Shown: positions 23,800 through 33,195 of the stretch, piece after piece | How positions within the stretch are numbered: the stretch's first letter is position 1 | Layout of the letters: each line of letters starts with the position of its first letter | From: Kuschelorhynchus macadamiae | Taxonomy: Eukaryota > Arthropoda > Insecta > Coleoptera > Curculionidae | Reading direction: 5' to 3' | Length of the DNA: 64,000 nt | Assembly: GCA_030620095.1 (NCBI GenBank) | Contig: JAUTXW010001345.1 | Coordinates: forward strand, 199,001 to 263,000 | Position numbers and translations under genes: made by a program | The notes under the pieces: model-generated | Told to the model about the DNA's origin: nothing | Seen by the model: the letters and a program-made list of their open reading frames with translations, nothing else | Database searches by the model: none

Positions 23800-24255
23800 C
23801 AATAGCTGGGAAATTTCAGTTGTAAAATGAAGTTGAACACAATTCTGTGGAGAAGGATCTCCTTAAGATTGAAAAACTCAATTCAGTGTTTCAATCTTGA
23901 AGATTGAATATTCTTGAAAATGCTTTATAACACCAAGACACAATTAAACAAGCTTGAAATCAATAGCTGGAAAATTTCAGCTGTAAAATGAAGAAATTGA
24001 ACACAATTCTCTGGAGAAGGATCTCCTTAAGATTCAAAAACTCAATTCAGTGTTTGAATCTTGGGCACTGAATATTCTTGAAGATACTTTATAACACCAA
24101 AACACAATTAAACAGGCTTGAAAACCATAGCTGGGGATTCTCAGTTGGAAAGTGAAGAAATATAACGCAATTCTCTGGAGAGTATCTGCTTAAGATTTAA
24201 ATAAATTAAATTTAAGGTTTGAAACTTGGAAACTGAATATTCTTGAAGATGATTA
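23800..24255. repeat. 162-bp sub-repeat, three copies
   Basis: The block beginning AATAGCTGG recurs at about 23801, 23964 and 24126 (period 162-163 bp), with shared CAATTCTCTGGAGAAGG and GAATATTCTTGAAGAT text. The first two copies are closest. Other units of the array carry it once, so it was amplified locally in the last unit. Confidence 0.75.
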
Positions 24256-24302
24256 AGAAACCATGGATCTTAAGTTTAGACTGTGTAAAATTGGAATTAT
24301 TT

Positions 24303-24343
24303 TCCGACGTTTCGCCTGCGATTGCATAAGACATCTTCAGGGA
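24303..24343 (-). ncRNA. Hammerhead-ribozyme-like motif in PLE terminal repeat
   Basis: On the minus strand: UCC, core CUGAAGA (24340..24334), one U, helix II GUCU/AGGC, GAAA (24313..24310), loop-free ACGU helix III, cleavage base C, then GGA pairing with UCC. This copy pairs better than its relative at 2462. A third relative near 22075..22115 has lost the GAAA. Flanking text is the same PLE terminal repeat. Confidence 0.5.
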
Positions 24344-25180
24344 TCTTCACTTTCAGTAATTCCAATTTGATACGAACTAAACCCAAGAGCCATGATTTCT
24401 TAACTGACTCCAGCAGTGAATGCTTTCGTATTATATTCTTGAAAATGCCTTGTAAAACCAATACTCAATGTAAACCGGCTTCAACTTTTTGTATATAAAC
24501 ATATTCAGTTAATATTTTTACAAGATTATGAATACTATTAACAACGAGTATGTGAATAATATTTAATTAGATAGATGTTAAAAATAAAACAAGTTTTCGT
24601 ATTTTACATAATAAACAAGACATTTAATAAGTCTCTAAAAGCATTTCGCTACCGAAACATAGATATACTCACTTTGTCCTTATTTGGCTGTTTAAAGTAC
24701 TATTTTCGCGTTGAGTAAAGGTATTTTTATTTTATTTGGATATGCCCTGAATCCCGCTGAATAAAATCCCTGCAAATATTTCCTTAATTACCTAATTCCA
24801 TATTTAAGCAGGCACCGAATCTTTTACGACCAGAGATGCAGTATGACGTTCTACTATAAAATGGATTTTAGTTTAAAATTAGTTAACTAAATAAATAAAG
24901 GGAACTTTTCTATTTATACGATGAAATTGAAATTTAATTTAAATATCTACTGAATAACTTTTAGTTTTCTTTTTTACCTATTATTTGATTATATTAGCCT
25001 TTTTTGCAAAAGGCAAGATTCTGCATGCACCTTCTGGACCATATAGCTAAAATTTTAAAGTTCAATAATAACGGAAAATTTATATTAAGACACTACTCTT
25101 TATAGGGTTATCCCGAAACTGAAGAATATAAGTGGAAAAATTATCTCGGGTTTGAAGAAAGCGTGTGTCCTTTCATTTAT

Positions 25181-25489
25181 CGAAAATCTAGTTATTTTTA
25201 ATTAAACCCAAACTAATGTTCGAAGCCAAACGCCCTACTATGTCAATTTTGGCTGTCAAATTTGTTTCTGTCGATGACATAGCCTCAATTTTTGTAATTA
25301 GTTTGCAATGAAAATTTTGCAAGATTGATAATGTGGTCCGATCCAAGTGCTAGTTTCTTCTACAGACATATTCCTAGATATTAGCATCAAGAAAGTCACC
25401 ACTTAATATTTCAGCGGGAACAACACGGACGATTCGGTTTAGTTTCAGAGTTACTGGGAGATATTGCAATAGCTAGTACCTGAATTGTT
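25181..25489. other. No recognisable gene
   Basis: The first part still matches the edge of the long repeat units (AAACCCAAACTAATG resembles 23230). The rest is anonymous. Confidence 0.4.
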
Positions 25490-25554
25490 AGATAATGTTC
25501 CCCAAACTCAGTTAAATAATAAAAAATCGATAGGAACTTACTGACCTGTGAGGT

Positions 25555-25800
25555 AAGGTAGTCACCGTGGTCGCCCAATCGTTCGATGTTCGTCTTTTTT
25601 TATGAGGTTACATACAAAGTAAGTTATATAAAACTCGACATCGCACCATGGAAGAACTGCGTGAAGCCATCACAATAACATTTCCAAGCTTACAAAGACG
25701 ATCAATAATATTTTTAAAAGTCCTAACACGAATAACGAAATTATGCGAATTATGTATTAGGGAAAATGGTAATTTTCAGTGATTCTTGTAAATATTACAA
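25555..25800 (+). pseudogene. Mariner-type transposase C-terminus, fragment 1
   Basis: With one stop, the frame reads SFDVRLFL, then GYIQSKLYKTRHRTMEELRE and LTRITKLCELCIRENG, which fits the region after the third catalytic residue of a mariner-type transposase (SPDLTPxDFFLWGY... up to a C-terminal RENGGxF). The Asp of the final catalytic motif is not clearly kept. It belongs to duplicated block X. Confidence 0.55.
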
Positions 25801-26744
25801 TAAACAAATAAGTCTTTATGTAGGTATATTATAGAGAGTTTATTTTAGATTTCAAATGGTTAAATACCTGTTTGAAACCTTTGTGATTTTTTGTTCGGTT
25901 TTTTTTTATTGGATTATAATATACTCAATAATTATTGTTTAATCTAAACTTCGTTAAATTTTCAAAATAATTTTCATGCACAACAGGCAAAGTTAGGAGT
26001 GGATTACATAATTCTATATTGTCTGCAGGACATATCGGCCGCGCATGCAACCTTTTTCCACTGTATTAAACTAAAATTATTACAGAAGTCATTGTAAAAA
26101 TCATAGCGAAATAACAAAAAAGTGACGACTTACTATAGACCAATACTCATAACCAAGATACACGCAACATATAGGGAGTAAAAAAACGGTAAGAAAAAAC
26201 ATGATTACATTTGACACGCAAAAACAAATATGCAGTTTGAAAATTCGAAACTACAGCAAACATACATGGACAAAGTGTAGGTCGATACTGAGAGATTAGA
26301 ATTATTTCATACGGCAATATATATGTACTATGTTTGCCAAAATACATTTTTTTTTAATTTTTTGCTTTGTTGCCAGACACAAAAAGTTAATCCATCCGCT
26401 CTCAGATAAATAAATCACTTTATTCTTGTAAACACTAACAAAACTAACAAAGAGGTTAAGAAATGATGTCTGTAATTTTATCGTTTATAAATAAATGGGG
26501 GAACGAATGCACATATTTCATACCTTTTCTATTTTAAAGCATATTCCAGGAATTTGTATAGAAATTGATTTATTTGAGACTTCGTAACAGGTGGTAATGT
26601 CGTTTTCATTAAGTGGATTTTATGCGTTCCCTTTTCAATTATTCGCAAAAGGTCTTAGAAACTAACGATAGTGAGAGATTCTCTAATATAATGATAAACA
26701 AGGCATAAAAAATGTTCAGAATATGTTTTCCTTAAAAATCAATA

Positions 26745-26990
26745 GGAACTTACTGACCTGTGAGGTAAGGTAGTCATCGTGGTCGCCCAATCTTTCGGTG
26801 TTCGACTTTTTTTTATGAGATTACATACAAAGTAATTATATAAAACTCGACATCGCACCATGGAAGAACTGCGAGAAGACACCACAATCATATTTCAAAG
26901 CTTACAAAGACGATCAATAAAATTTAATTTTTAAATGTCCTAACACGAATCGCGTTTATGTGTTAGGGAAAATGGTAACAATTTTTAGTG
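26745..26990 (+). pseudogene. Mariner-type transposase C-terminus, fragment 2
   Basis: This is the second copy of the same fragment in block X', with TMEELREDTTIIFQSLQRR preserved and the last part disrupted by a small insertion near 26925. It arose by the local duplication, not by an independent transposition. Confidence 0.55.
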
Positions 26991-27353
26991 ATTCTTGTAA
27001 ATATTATAATAAACAAATAAGTCTTTATGTGGGTATATTATAGAGAGTTTATTTTAGATTTCAAGTGGTTAAATACCTGTTTGAAACCTTTGCGATTTTT
27101 TGTTCGGTTTTTTTTTGTTGGATTATAATACACTCAATAACACTATGTTACACATTTTTTGTTCCTGGTAAACCAATGTTTTATCCTGATTATTTGTGCC
27201 CAAACCCCCATGAAAACTGTATTGTTTTATTCATAACTTTGCTTTTGTGGACAGGACACTGACATTTTAAAACTTAAGTAGTGTAGTCAGAAATTTTTGT
27301 ATATATGTTCCTAAAAAGTGAAAAAAAGAATAAGAAAGTATGGAAATATTCAT

Positions 27354-29035
27354 TTATTTATACCTGATACAAATAACAAATCGATTAAAAATGAATAGAT
27401 TTTCTAGATTTTCGTTATATTGTCCTTGATAGCGACGTTCAAAGTCTAGTATATCCTTGCTCCTTAGAGTACGCCCCCATATTCTCCTTGAATTTATCAA
27501 GGTGACTATCAAGTATATGAACCTTAAGGGACATTCTACATCCCATGTCACTATAGGACTTTACGAGATTTTCAACCAGCTGTACATAGTTTTCGTCTTG
27601 GTGATTACCCAAGAAACCTCTTACCACGGCTAAAATGTTGTTCCAAGCCAATTTTTCGGTTGAATTAAGCATTTTGGAAAATTCCAGACACTTCATGATT
27701 TTTCTTATTTGTGGGCCGAAAAAAACTCCAACTTTAACCTTTGCCTCAGACAGCTTTGGGAAAAATCCTTATAAGTACTTAAATGCTGATGATTCTGTGT
27801 CTAAGGCTTTGACAAATTGCTTCATAAGACCCAATTTGATGTGCAGTGGTGGCATTAACACTTTTCTGGGATCCACCAATGGATCCCACTTGACATTATG
27901 TTTCCCCACAGAGAACTCCGTCCGTTGGGTCCAATCTTTTTTGTAGTAATGAGCTTCAGTATCCCTGCTGTCCCAGAGACATAGGTAACATGGAAACTTT
28001 GTAAAGCCTCCTTGGAGACCCATTAAAAATCCCACCATTTTAAAGTCTCCAATAACATTCCAAGCATATTCTTCATAATTTAAGACTTCTAGCAAAATCT
28101 TGACGCTGGAATAATCCTCTTTAAGGTGAATGGAATGTGCCAGTGGAAGAGATGGATACTTGTTGCCATTATGCAGTAACACAGCTTTGAGACTTCTCGA
28201 CGAGCTATCGATAAAAAGGCGCCACTCGTTCGGATTGCAAGAAATTCCAATTTCCTCGAACAGACCGGTCACGTTATGACAAAAGCAAAGCTTTTCTTGA
28301 CATGTAAAAAAGCTGGCGAAAGATCGGTGGCGCTTTTTTTGACTTACGACCTGCACACTTTCATCTAATAAGTTCCATTGTTTTATCCTTGATGTTAAAA
28401 GCTCGCCATTAGATTTGGTAAGACCAAGGTCTCTTATTAGATCGTTCAGGCCTTCTTGATTGGGATAGTATGGCTTTCTTTCCTGGGAATCAGCTTCTAA
28501 CTTGTACCCTGGATCTTCAACTTCATCGTCTTCGGATTGGCTACTTTCTTCTGAAGAGAATAGCATTCTCGGGGGAGGTTTGGGTACAGGGAGCTCAAGA
28601 GAATGAGGTACTGGTGCTGTAGACCATGGAATATCTGGATATAAAATAGCGGGTGCGTTTTTACCAGTTCGGCGTTTGGAAGGATCTACCATGCAAAAAT
28701 AACAGTTGAGTAAGTGATCAGTGGGTACCCGCAAAATCCTTGGAATAGCAAATTTTAAAGCTCTTTTGTTTTCTCCTCTAAACCACCTTGCAAAAAAATC
28801 AAAGTTTTAAATCTAATTTTATTGAAAAAGATTTTTACAATGACATATTACCTACCAGAGTTTTTTTTGCAATTCTCGCAGGTGTAATGAGATGCCCATT
28901 GTTTGTCCTCATCCCCAACAGACATGCCGAAATACGCTTTGTAAGCCTCACACATTTTAACTGATAAATTTACAGAGTACTTTCTTCCTCCCGTCTTAAT
29001 AAATTCACCACAAACGTATTTTAAAGGTCCTATTT
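27354..29035 (-). pseudogene. Multicopy arthropod zinc-binding protein family, broken, with intron
   Basis: Function is unknown. I recognise the pattern as a large multicopy family of uncharacterised arthropod and cnidarian proteins (from memory, not searched). Exon 1 (29030..28856) encodes KYVCGEFIKTGG, EAYKAYFGMSVGDEDKQW and HYTCENCKK. A 69-bp intron (28855..28787) begins GTAGGTAA and ends TTTGCAAG. Exon 2 (from 28786) encodes RVPTDHLLNCYFCMV, VPHSLELPVPKPP, an acidic stretch, FPCYLCLWDSRDTEAHY, PPLHIKLGLMKQFVKAL, FFGPQIRK, FLGNHQDENYVQLVE and SHLDKFKENMG. Cys pairs suggest zinc binding. It has an in-frame TAA at 27769..27771, a deletion after KEQG (relatives continue with a GERFHQDI-like motif), and an intron phase mismatch explained by one missing base in an A8 run. 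It is a relic. Confidence 0.65.
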
Positions 29036-29059
29036 ATTTATTTAATTTAAAGGCTTTTA

Positions 29060-29185
29060 GTTAGTAATTAGGATATATTTTTTCTGATAGGTCTGATGAT
29101 GCCCGACCGGGTGAAACACGTGTAACCAGTTTTATTTTATTATAAACTTTGACTGAGACCGAGACTTAGCGTCTGTTTACTGTTT
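29060..29185 (+). repeat. PLE-B-type terminal repeat, solo end
   Basis: The text from GGTCTGATGATGCCCGACC through CACGTGTAACC, then GACTGAGACCGAGACTTAG matches the end of the PLE-B terminal repeat (11413..11490) with divergence. No PLE coding sequence adjoins it. Confidence 0.75.
29090..29127 (+). ncRNA. Hammerhead-ribozyme-like motif, solo PLE-B-type end
   Basis: GGU (29090..29092), CUGAUGA (29093..29099), one U, helix II GCCC/GGGU with a GACC loop, GAAA (29113..29116), loop-free ACAC/GUGU helix III, cleavage base A (29124), ACC (29125..29127). Helix II differs in sequence from the 11.4-kb copy but stays paired. Confidence 0.62.
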
Positions 29186-29650
29186 AATTTAGAAACAGGT
29201 ATCTTTGTGAATAATGGATGATTTACTAAAATTTATATGTACTATGTTAGCCAAAATACATTTATTTTAATGTTTTGCTTTGTTGCCAGTAACAAAAAGT
29301 TAATCCATACGCTCTCAGATAAATAAATCGCTTTATTCTTGTAAACACTGACAAAACTCACAAAAAGGTTAAGAAATGATGTCTGTACTTTTATTGTTCA
29401 TAAATAAACGGGGGGGACGTATGCACATATTTCATACCGTTTCTATTTTAAAGCATATTCTAGGAATTTGTATAGGAATTGATTTATTTGAGAGTTTAGG
29501 ATGTTCGTAACAGGTGGTTATGTCGTTTTCATTAAGTGGATTTTATGCGTTCCCTTTTCAATTATTCGTAAAGGCCTTAGAAACTAACGATAGTGAGAGA
29601 TTCTCTAATATAATGATAAACAAGGCGTAAAAAATGTTCAGCATGTGTTG

Positions 29651-30059
29651 GTATTTGGTTTTATCCTTTTTAAGGCCAGCTGGTATATTCGTTTCAATAT
29701 TTCACTTGGTGTAGTTCTATTCATAAAGCTTTTTAATTTCATTTTAAGTCGACGATGTTGCTCCATATTAATAATTAATTTATTAGACAATCTAATTTAC
29801 CAAGTTGTTACAAAAGATAATACTGGTCTCGTACACAATATACAATCATTGCTATTCATTGTTATCAAGTAGCGAGTATTCCTCATTACCATTATATCTA
29901 TATCCTTAACCAGTGTTTCATAAAGTCAGTCAGATCTTACAAATTTTTTTATTGAATTTAATAAAAAAATATTATAGTCGATATCTTCATTTCTTGTAGA
30001 GGAAATAATGTTGTGTACTAAGTAAACGAAAGCACTTGTGTAAAATCTCCATTTAATTT
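29651..30059. other. No recognisable gene
   Basis: Anonymous AT-rich DNA after block Y'. The open frame 29645..29872 is hydrophobic but shows no family motif. Confidence 0.45.
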
Positions 30060-30079
30060 ATTTCACAAAGAATACAATT

Positions 30080-30119
30080 CATGACAATTGTTTCGCCAGC
30101 ACTGTTATTAAATCAGATG
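30080..30119 (-). ncRNA. Decayed hammerhead-like motif, PLE-D end
   Basis: On the minus strand: CAU, CUGAU with the following core bases changed to UU, a weak helix II, GAAA, a loop-free ACAA/UUGU helix III, the GUC site, and AUG pairing with CAU. Helices I and III are kept but the core is broken. Confidence 0.35.
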
Positions 30120-30406
30120 TTAAATCTTAAATAAAAGGGTAACACAAACTGTAGGTATTAAATACTTGAACTCGTTTTGGGATATTATACAGGTAAAATA
30201 TTCTGAATGTTCCGTTCTAGCGTAATAAAGATTTAACAATGAGGAACTATTTAGGTCCAATTGATTGTTTAATATTGTGTTTTTTCCATTTCCATACTTT
30301 GTAGTAAATTAAGTTTTTTACTTTATCGTTCTACATGCAAAACTACAAAGTTCTCATCGAAAGTACGGTTTTATTGAATTAAATGTTTAGAATTATTGGG
30401 ATGATC

Positions 30407-30931
30407 TTAATGCTTTCTGTAACTAAATTTATGATCGTTAATTCTTTTTTTAAACGTTCTGCCTGTTTGTCCAATATAAAATGTTGAACAGGTTCTACAA
30501 TTTAACTTGTTAACACCGAATTTATTTTGTTTTTTGGTTTTCGTCTTATTGTTTTTAATATATCTACCAGGGCTCTTGTTAGTCCTAAAAGCAACAGTTG
30601 CACCTTTATGTTTTAAAAACTTAGCAACATTTGATGCTATTTTTCCATTTATAAGTATAAAATTGAGTATTTTCTTTGAACTAATTAGTAACATAAACTA
30701 ACTGTAAAGCTTTTTCATATTGTTTCCATTTTACTATTTGTCTATGAGATTTTCTTGATAACCTTTATTCGCCACTACTTGTTTTTATATATAAGTCTTT
30801 TGTATAACTTTCATTGTTTGAAGGTATGTTGATCAGTCTATGAACAAAACTATTAGGCTGATATTTTATGTTCAAAAAGATGGATAGAAGGCTTATGAAA
30901 ATTTTGAAACTCGTGTTTATTATTCTTAATA
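30407..30931 (-). pseudogene. PLE-D C-terminal part with GIY-YIG nuclease
   Basis: From 30931 downward the frame gives NNKHEFQNFHKPSIH, PNSFVHRLINIPSNNESY and KWKQYEKALQL, then ILNFILINGKIASNVAKFLK, KGATVAFRTNKSPGRYI and the nuclease start KLNCRTCSTFYIGQTGRTFKKRINDHK. The last part is in one open frame (30694..30407); upstream parts carry stops. The protein continues from the small piece at 33154..33195 across the foldback insertion. Confidence 0.82.
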
Positions 30932-33153
30932 AACTGCTGGACACATCAAGTGCTACAACGAAATTTTCGGTTCAACTTTTTGACATATCTCAGAAACTAA
31001 AAAAGCCAACTCCATGCGCAATACACTGCTATTTTCGCGATACCATACATTTCACTTAACAAGGGGGTTTTAAAAAACGATGAAATTTTAGCAAAATTTC
31101 ATCTAAGAGACAATCTTGGAAAAAGTTTATAAAACTTGTATTATATACGCTGATTTAGGAGGGTATTCAAAAACAAAACAATTTCATGGGTCTTTCGATA
31201 TCCTCTCCATTTTCAGGAATAATATTTGTTTTTGATAAGAGTCACTCTTTTTACGTTTTACCCCGTAACTTTTTAATTTTACATTATTTTAATGACATTG
31301 TCCTGGTGATTAAATAGGATGAATGCTTTTACGATATTCAAATAAAGAAGTTTATACAGGATAATGAAAAAGTTGAGAAAATGTAATTTAAAAAAATATA
31401 TGAATTTAACGAATTTGAACATGCATACGCAAAAAACAAACCTTCTTTTTTTGATTTTAAAGTAACTTTTTTCTTCTATGGGTCTAGGTCTGGGACGGTT
31501 TGGGTTTTTTTTTAGAAACTTGACAAACAAGGGAATGACACTAATAATCGGCTTAACTTGTATCCCTACGTATAAAAAATACCATAAGGCATAGCGCACT
31601 TTTAACGATCTTTCTAGCAACGCGAACCCTATATACAGTTGTTGTATAAGCAGACAAGTATTTATTATCGAAGGCCCAGAGTGGTAACTCTACAGAGTGA
31701 GTCAGAAAATCCATTGAGTAAGGCAAGACGAGCCTTCATAAGAACATATTAAAAAGGGAAAGAAAATTTAGTGTTTTATATTTTTGGATAATATGCTAAA
31801 ATAAGATAAAATAATACCGAATTTCTAGAATTACCGGTTTCCATGGTAACCAACGTAAACTTTATTTTTTATAGAACTATCTAAATATTTTAACTTGAAT
31901 TGTGCTTTACATTCTAGACATTTTGTGTGATATTTCCAATGCTTAAATTTAAATGGTTTTTATAAAATGAAAATTGACATATTTGACAATTATGACGTCT
32001 TAGTTTACTCCAAAATAGCTCTTACTTTCTACCCGAATTTTTCGCAATCTATCTATTGGCACGAATTGACACTTTATCCGGAAATACAAAGTTCATTAGA
32101 ATAATCTTAAATTATTTGTCGATAAAAATACATAGTGACGTATCTTACTTTTTATTATTATTTATTTCAAATTTTTTTTGAAATAATTAAACTGGAAAAT
32201 AATAAAAAGTAATATACTTCACTATGTATTTTTATTGGTATTTAATTTATGATCATTAGAATAATTTTTACATTTCCGGATATAATATCAGTTATGTCAA
32301 ATATGTTTATTTTCAGACGCCATTTTGTAAAAACCTGTCGAATTTAGTTATAGGAAATATAACACAAAATGTGTCTAGAATGTGAAGCACAGTTTAAGTT
32401 GAGATACAGCAAATTCCAAAAAAAAATAAAGTTGATGTTTGTTATTATGGAAACCGGTATTCTAAAAGTTCGGTATTATTGTGTTTCCAAAAAAATGAAA
32501 CCTTAGATGTTCCAAATAATTACCACTTTGGGCCTTCGATAGTAAGTGTTTGACCTTGACCTATAAAAGAAAAAAGTTACTTTAAAATCTAAAAAAGAAG
32601 GTTTGTTTTTTTGAGCACGTTCAAATTCGGTAAATTCATATTTTTGAGATTAACAAGTTTTTTTTAAATAAATTAAATTGCTTTTTCAGTAGCCTGTATA
32701 AACTTTTTTATTTGATTATCGTAGCATTCGTCCTATACAATCACCAGGACAATGCCATTATAATAATGTAACATTAAAAAGTTACAGAGTAAATCGTAAA
32801 GTGAGGCACTCTTTTCAATAAAAAAATCATATTTCTAAAAAAGGGATATCGAAAAATCCATTAAATTGTGTTTTTTAAATACCTTTCTAAATCACCCTAT
32901 AAGATATAAAAAAAAGTTTTATACACTTTCCAAGATCGTCTCTTGCATCTCTTGCAAGTTGCATCGTTTTTTAAAATCACCCTGTATAATAAAATGTATA
33001 GTATCAATAAAACCGCAACCCATTAGGTGTATTCTATAAAAAATTTCCAATAACAAGTTGAAAAGCGCAACACGATATATTCTTTAGTTTCTGAGATATA
33101 TCGCTTTAAACTTGAACCAAAAATTTCGTTGGTACACTTGAGGTTCAGCAGTT
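30932..33153. mobile_element. 2.2-kb foldback element with about 1.1-kb arms, no transposase
   Basis: The sequence folds on itself around about 32170. Matching inverted landmarks include AACTGCTGGAC at 30932 against its complement ending 33153, TATCTCAGAAACTAAA at about 30990 against 33090, TTTTAAAAAACGATG at 31070 against 32960, the CACCAGGACAATG block (about 31300 against 32745), and the GGCCCAGAGTGGTAACT block at 31672 against TTACCACTTTGGGCC near 32521. Arms are moderately diverged. TA flanks both ends (30930..30931 and 33154..33155), so it used a mariner-type target. No transposase motif is present. Confidence 0.8.
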
Positions 33154-33195
33154 TAGTTATTGTTAAGTCTAAGAAAATAATGTGTAAGTTACTTA

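Larger units (their letters stand above)
19400..25180. repeat. Long tandem repeat: four diverged units
   Basis: The same blocks occur in the same order four times: block A (AGAACAGGGAA with AATCAATAG) at about 19401, 20475, 21983 and 23766; block B (TCTCCTAATTTGG with CGCGTTGA) at 19781, 20877, 22368 and 24676; block C (GAGCGGGCACC with CTTTTACGACCAGAG) at 19912, 21008, 22496 and 24808; block D (GCACCCCCTGGAC-like) at about 20160, 21258, 22748 and 25030. Spacing of block C is about 1.10, 1.49 and 2.31 kb, so units differ by large insertions or deletions. No protein is encoded. Confidence 0.85.
25490..29650. repeat. Duplicated unit X-Y with insertion in the second copy
   Basis: Block X (25490..25945) recurs at 26738..27145 and block Y (26320..26735) recurs at 29236..29650. 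The order X, gap, Y, X', insert, Y' shows a tandem duplication of about 1.25 kb. In the first unit the space between X and Y holds about 375 bp of anonymous DNA; in the second it is replaced by about 2.1 kb with the broken zinc-binding gene and a PLE end. Confidence 0.75.

Noticed and set aside
27065..27262. 65-codon frame with a hydrophobic start and several Cys and Pro residues
   Set aside because: It spans the breakpoint of duplicated block X', so the frame is a chance junction.
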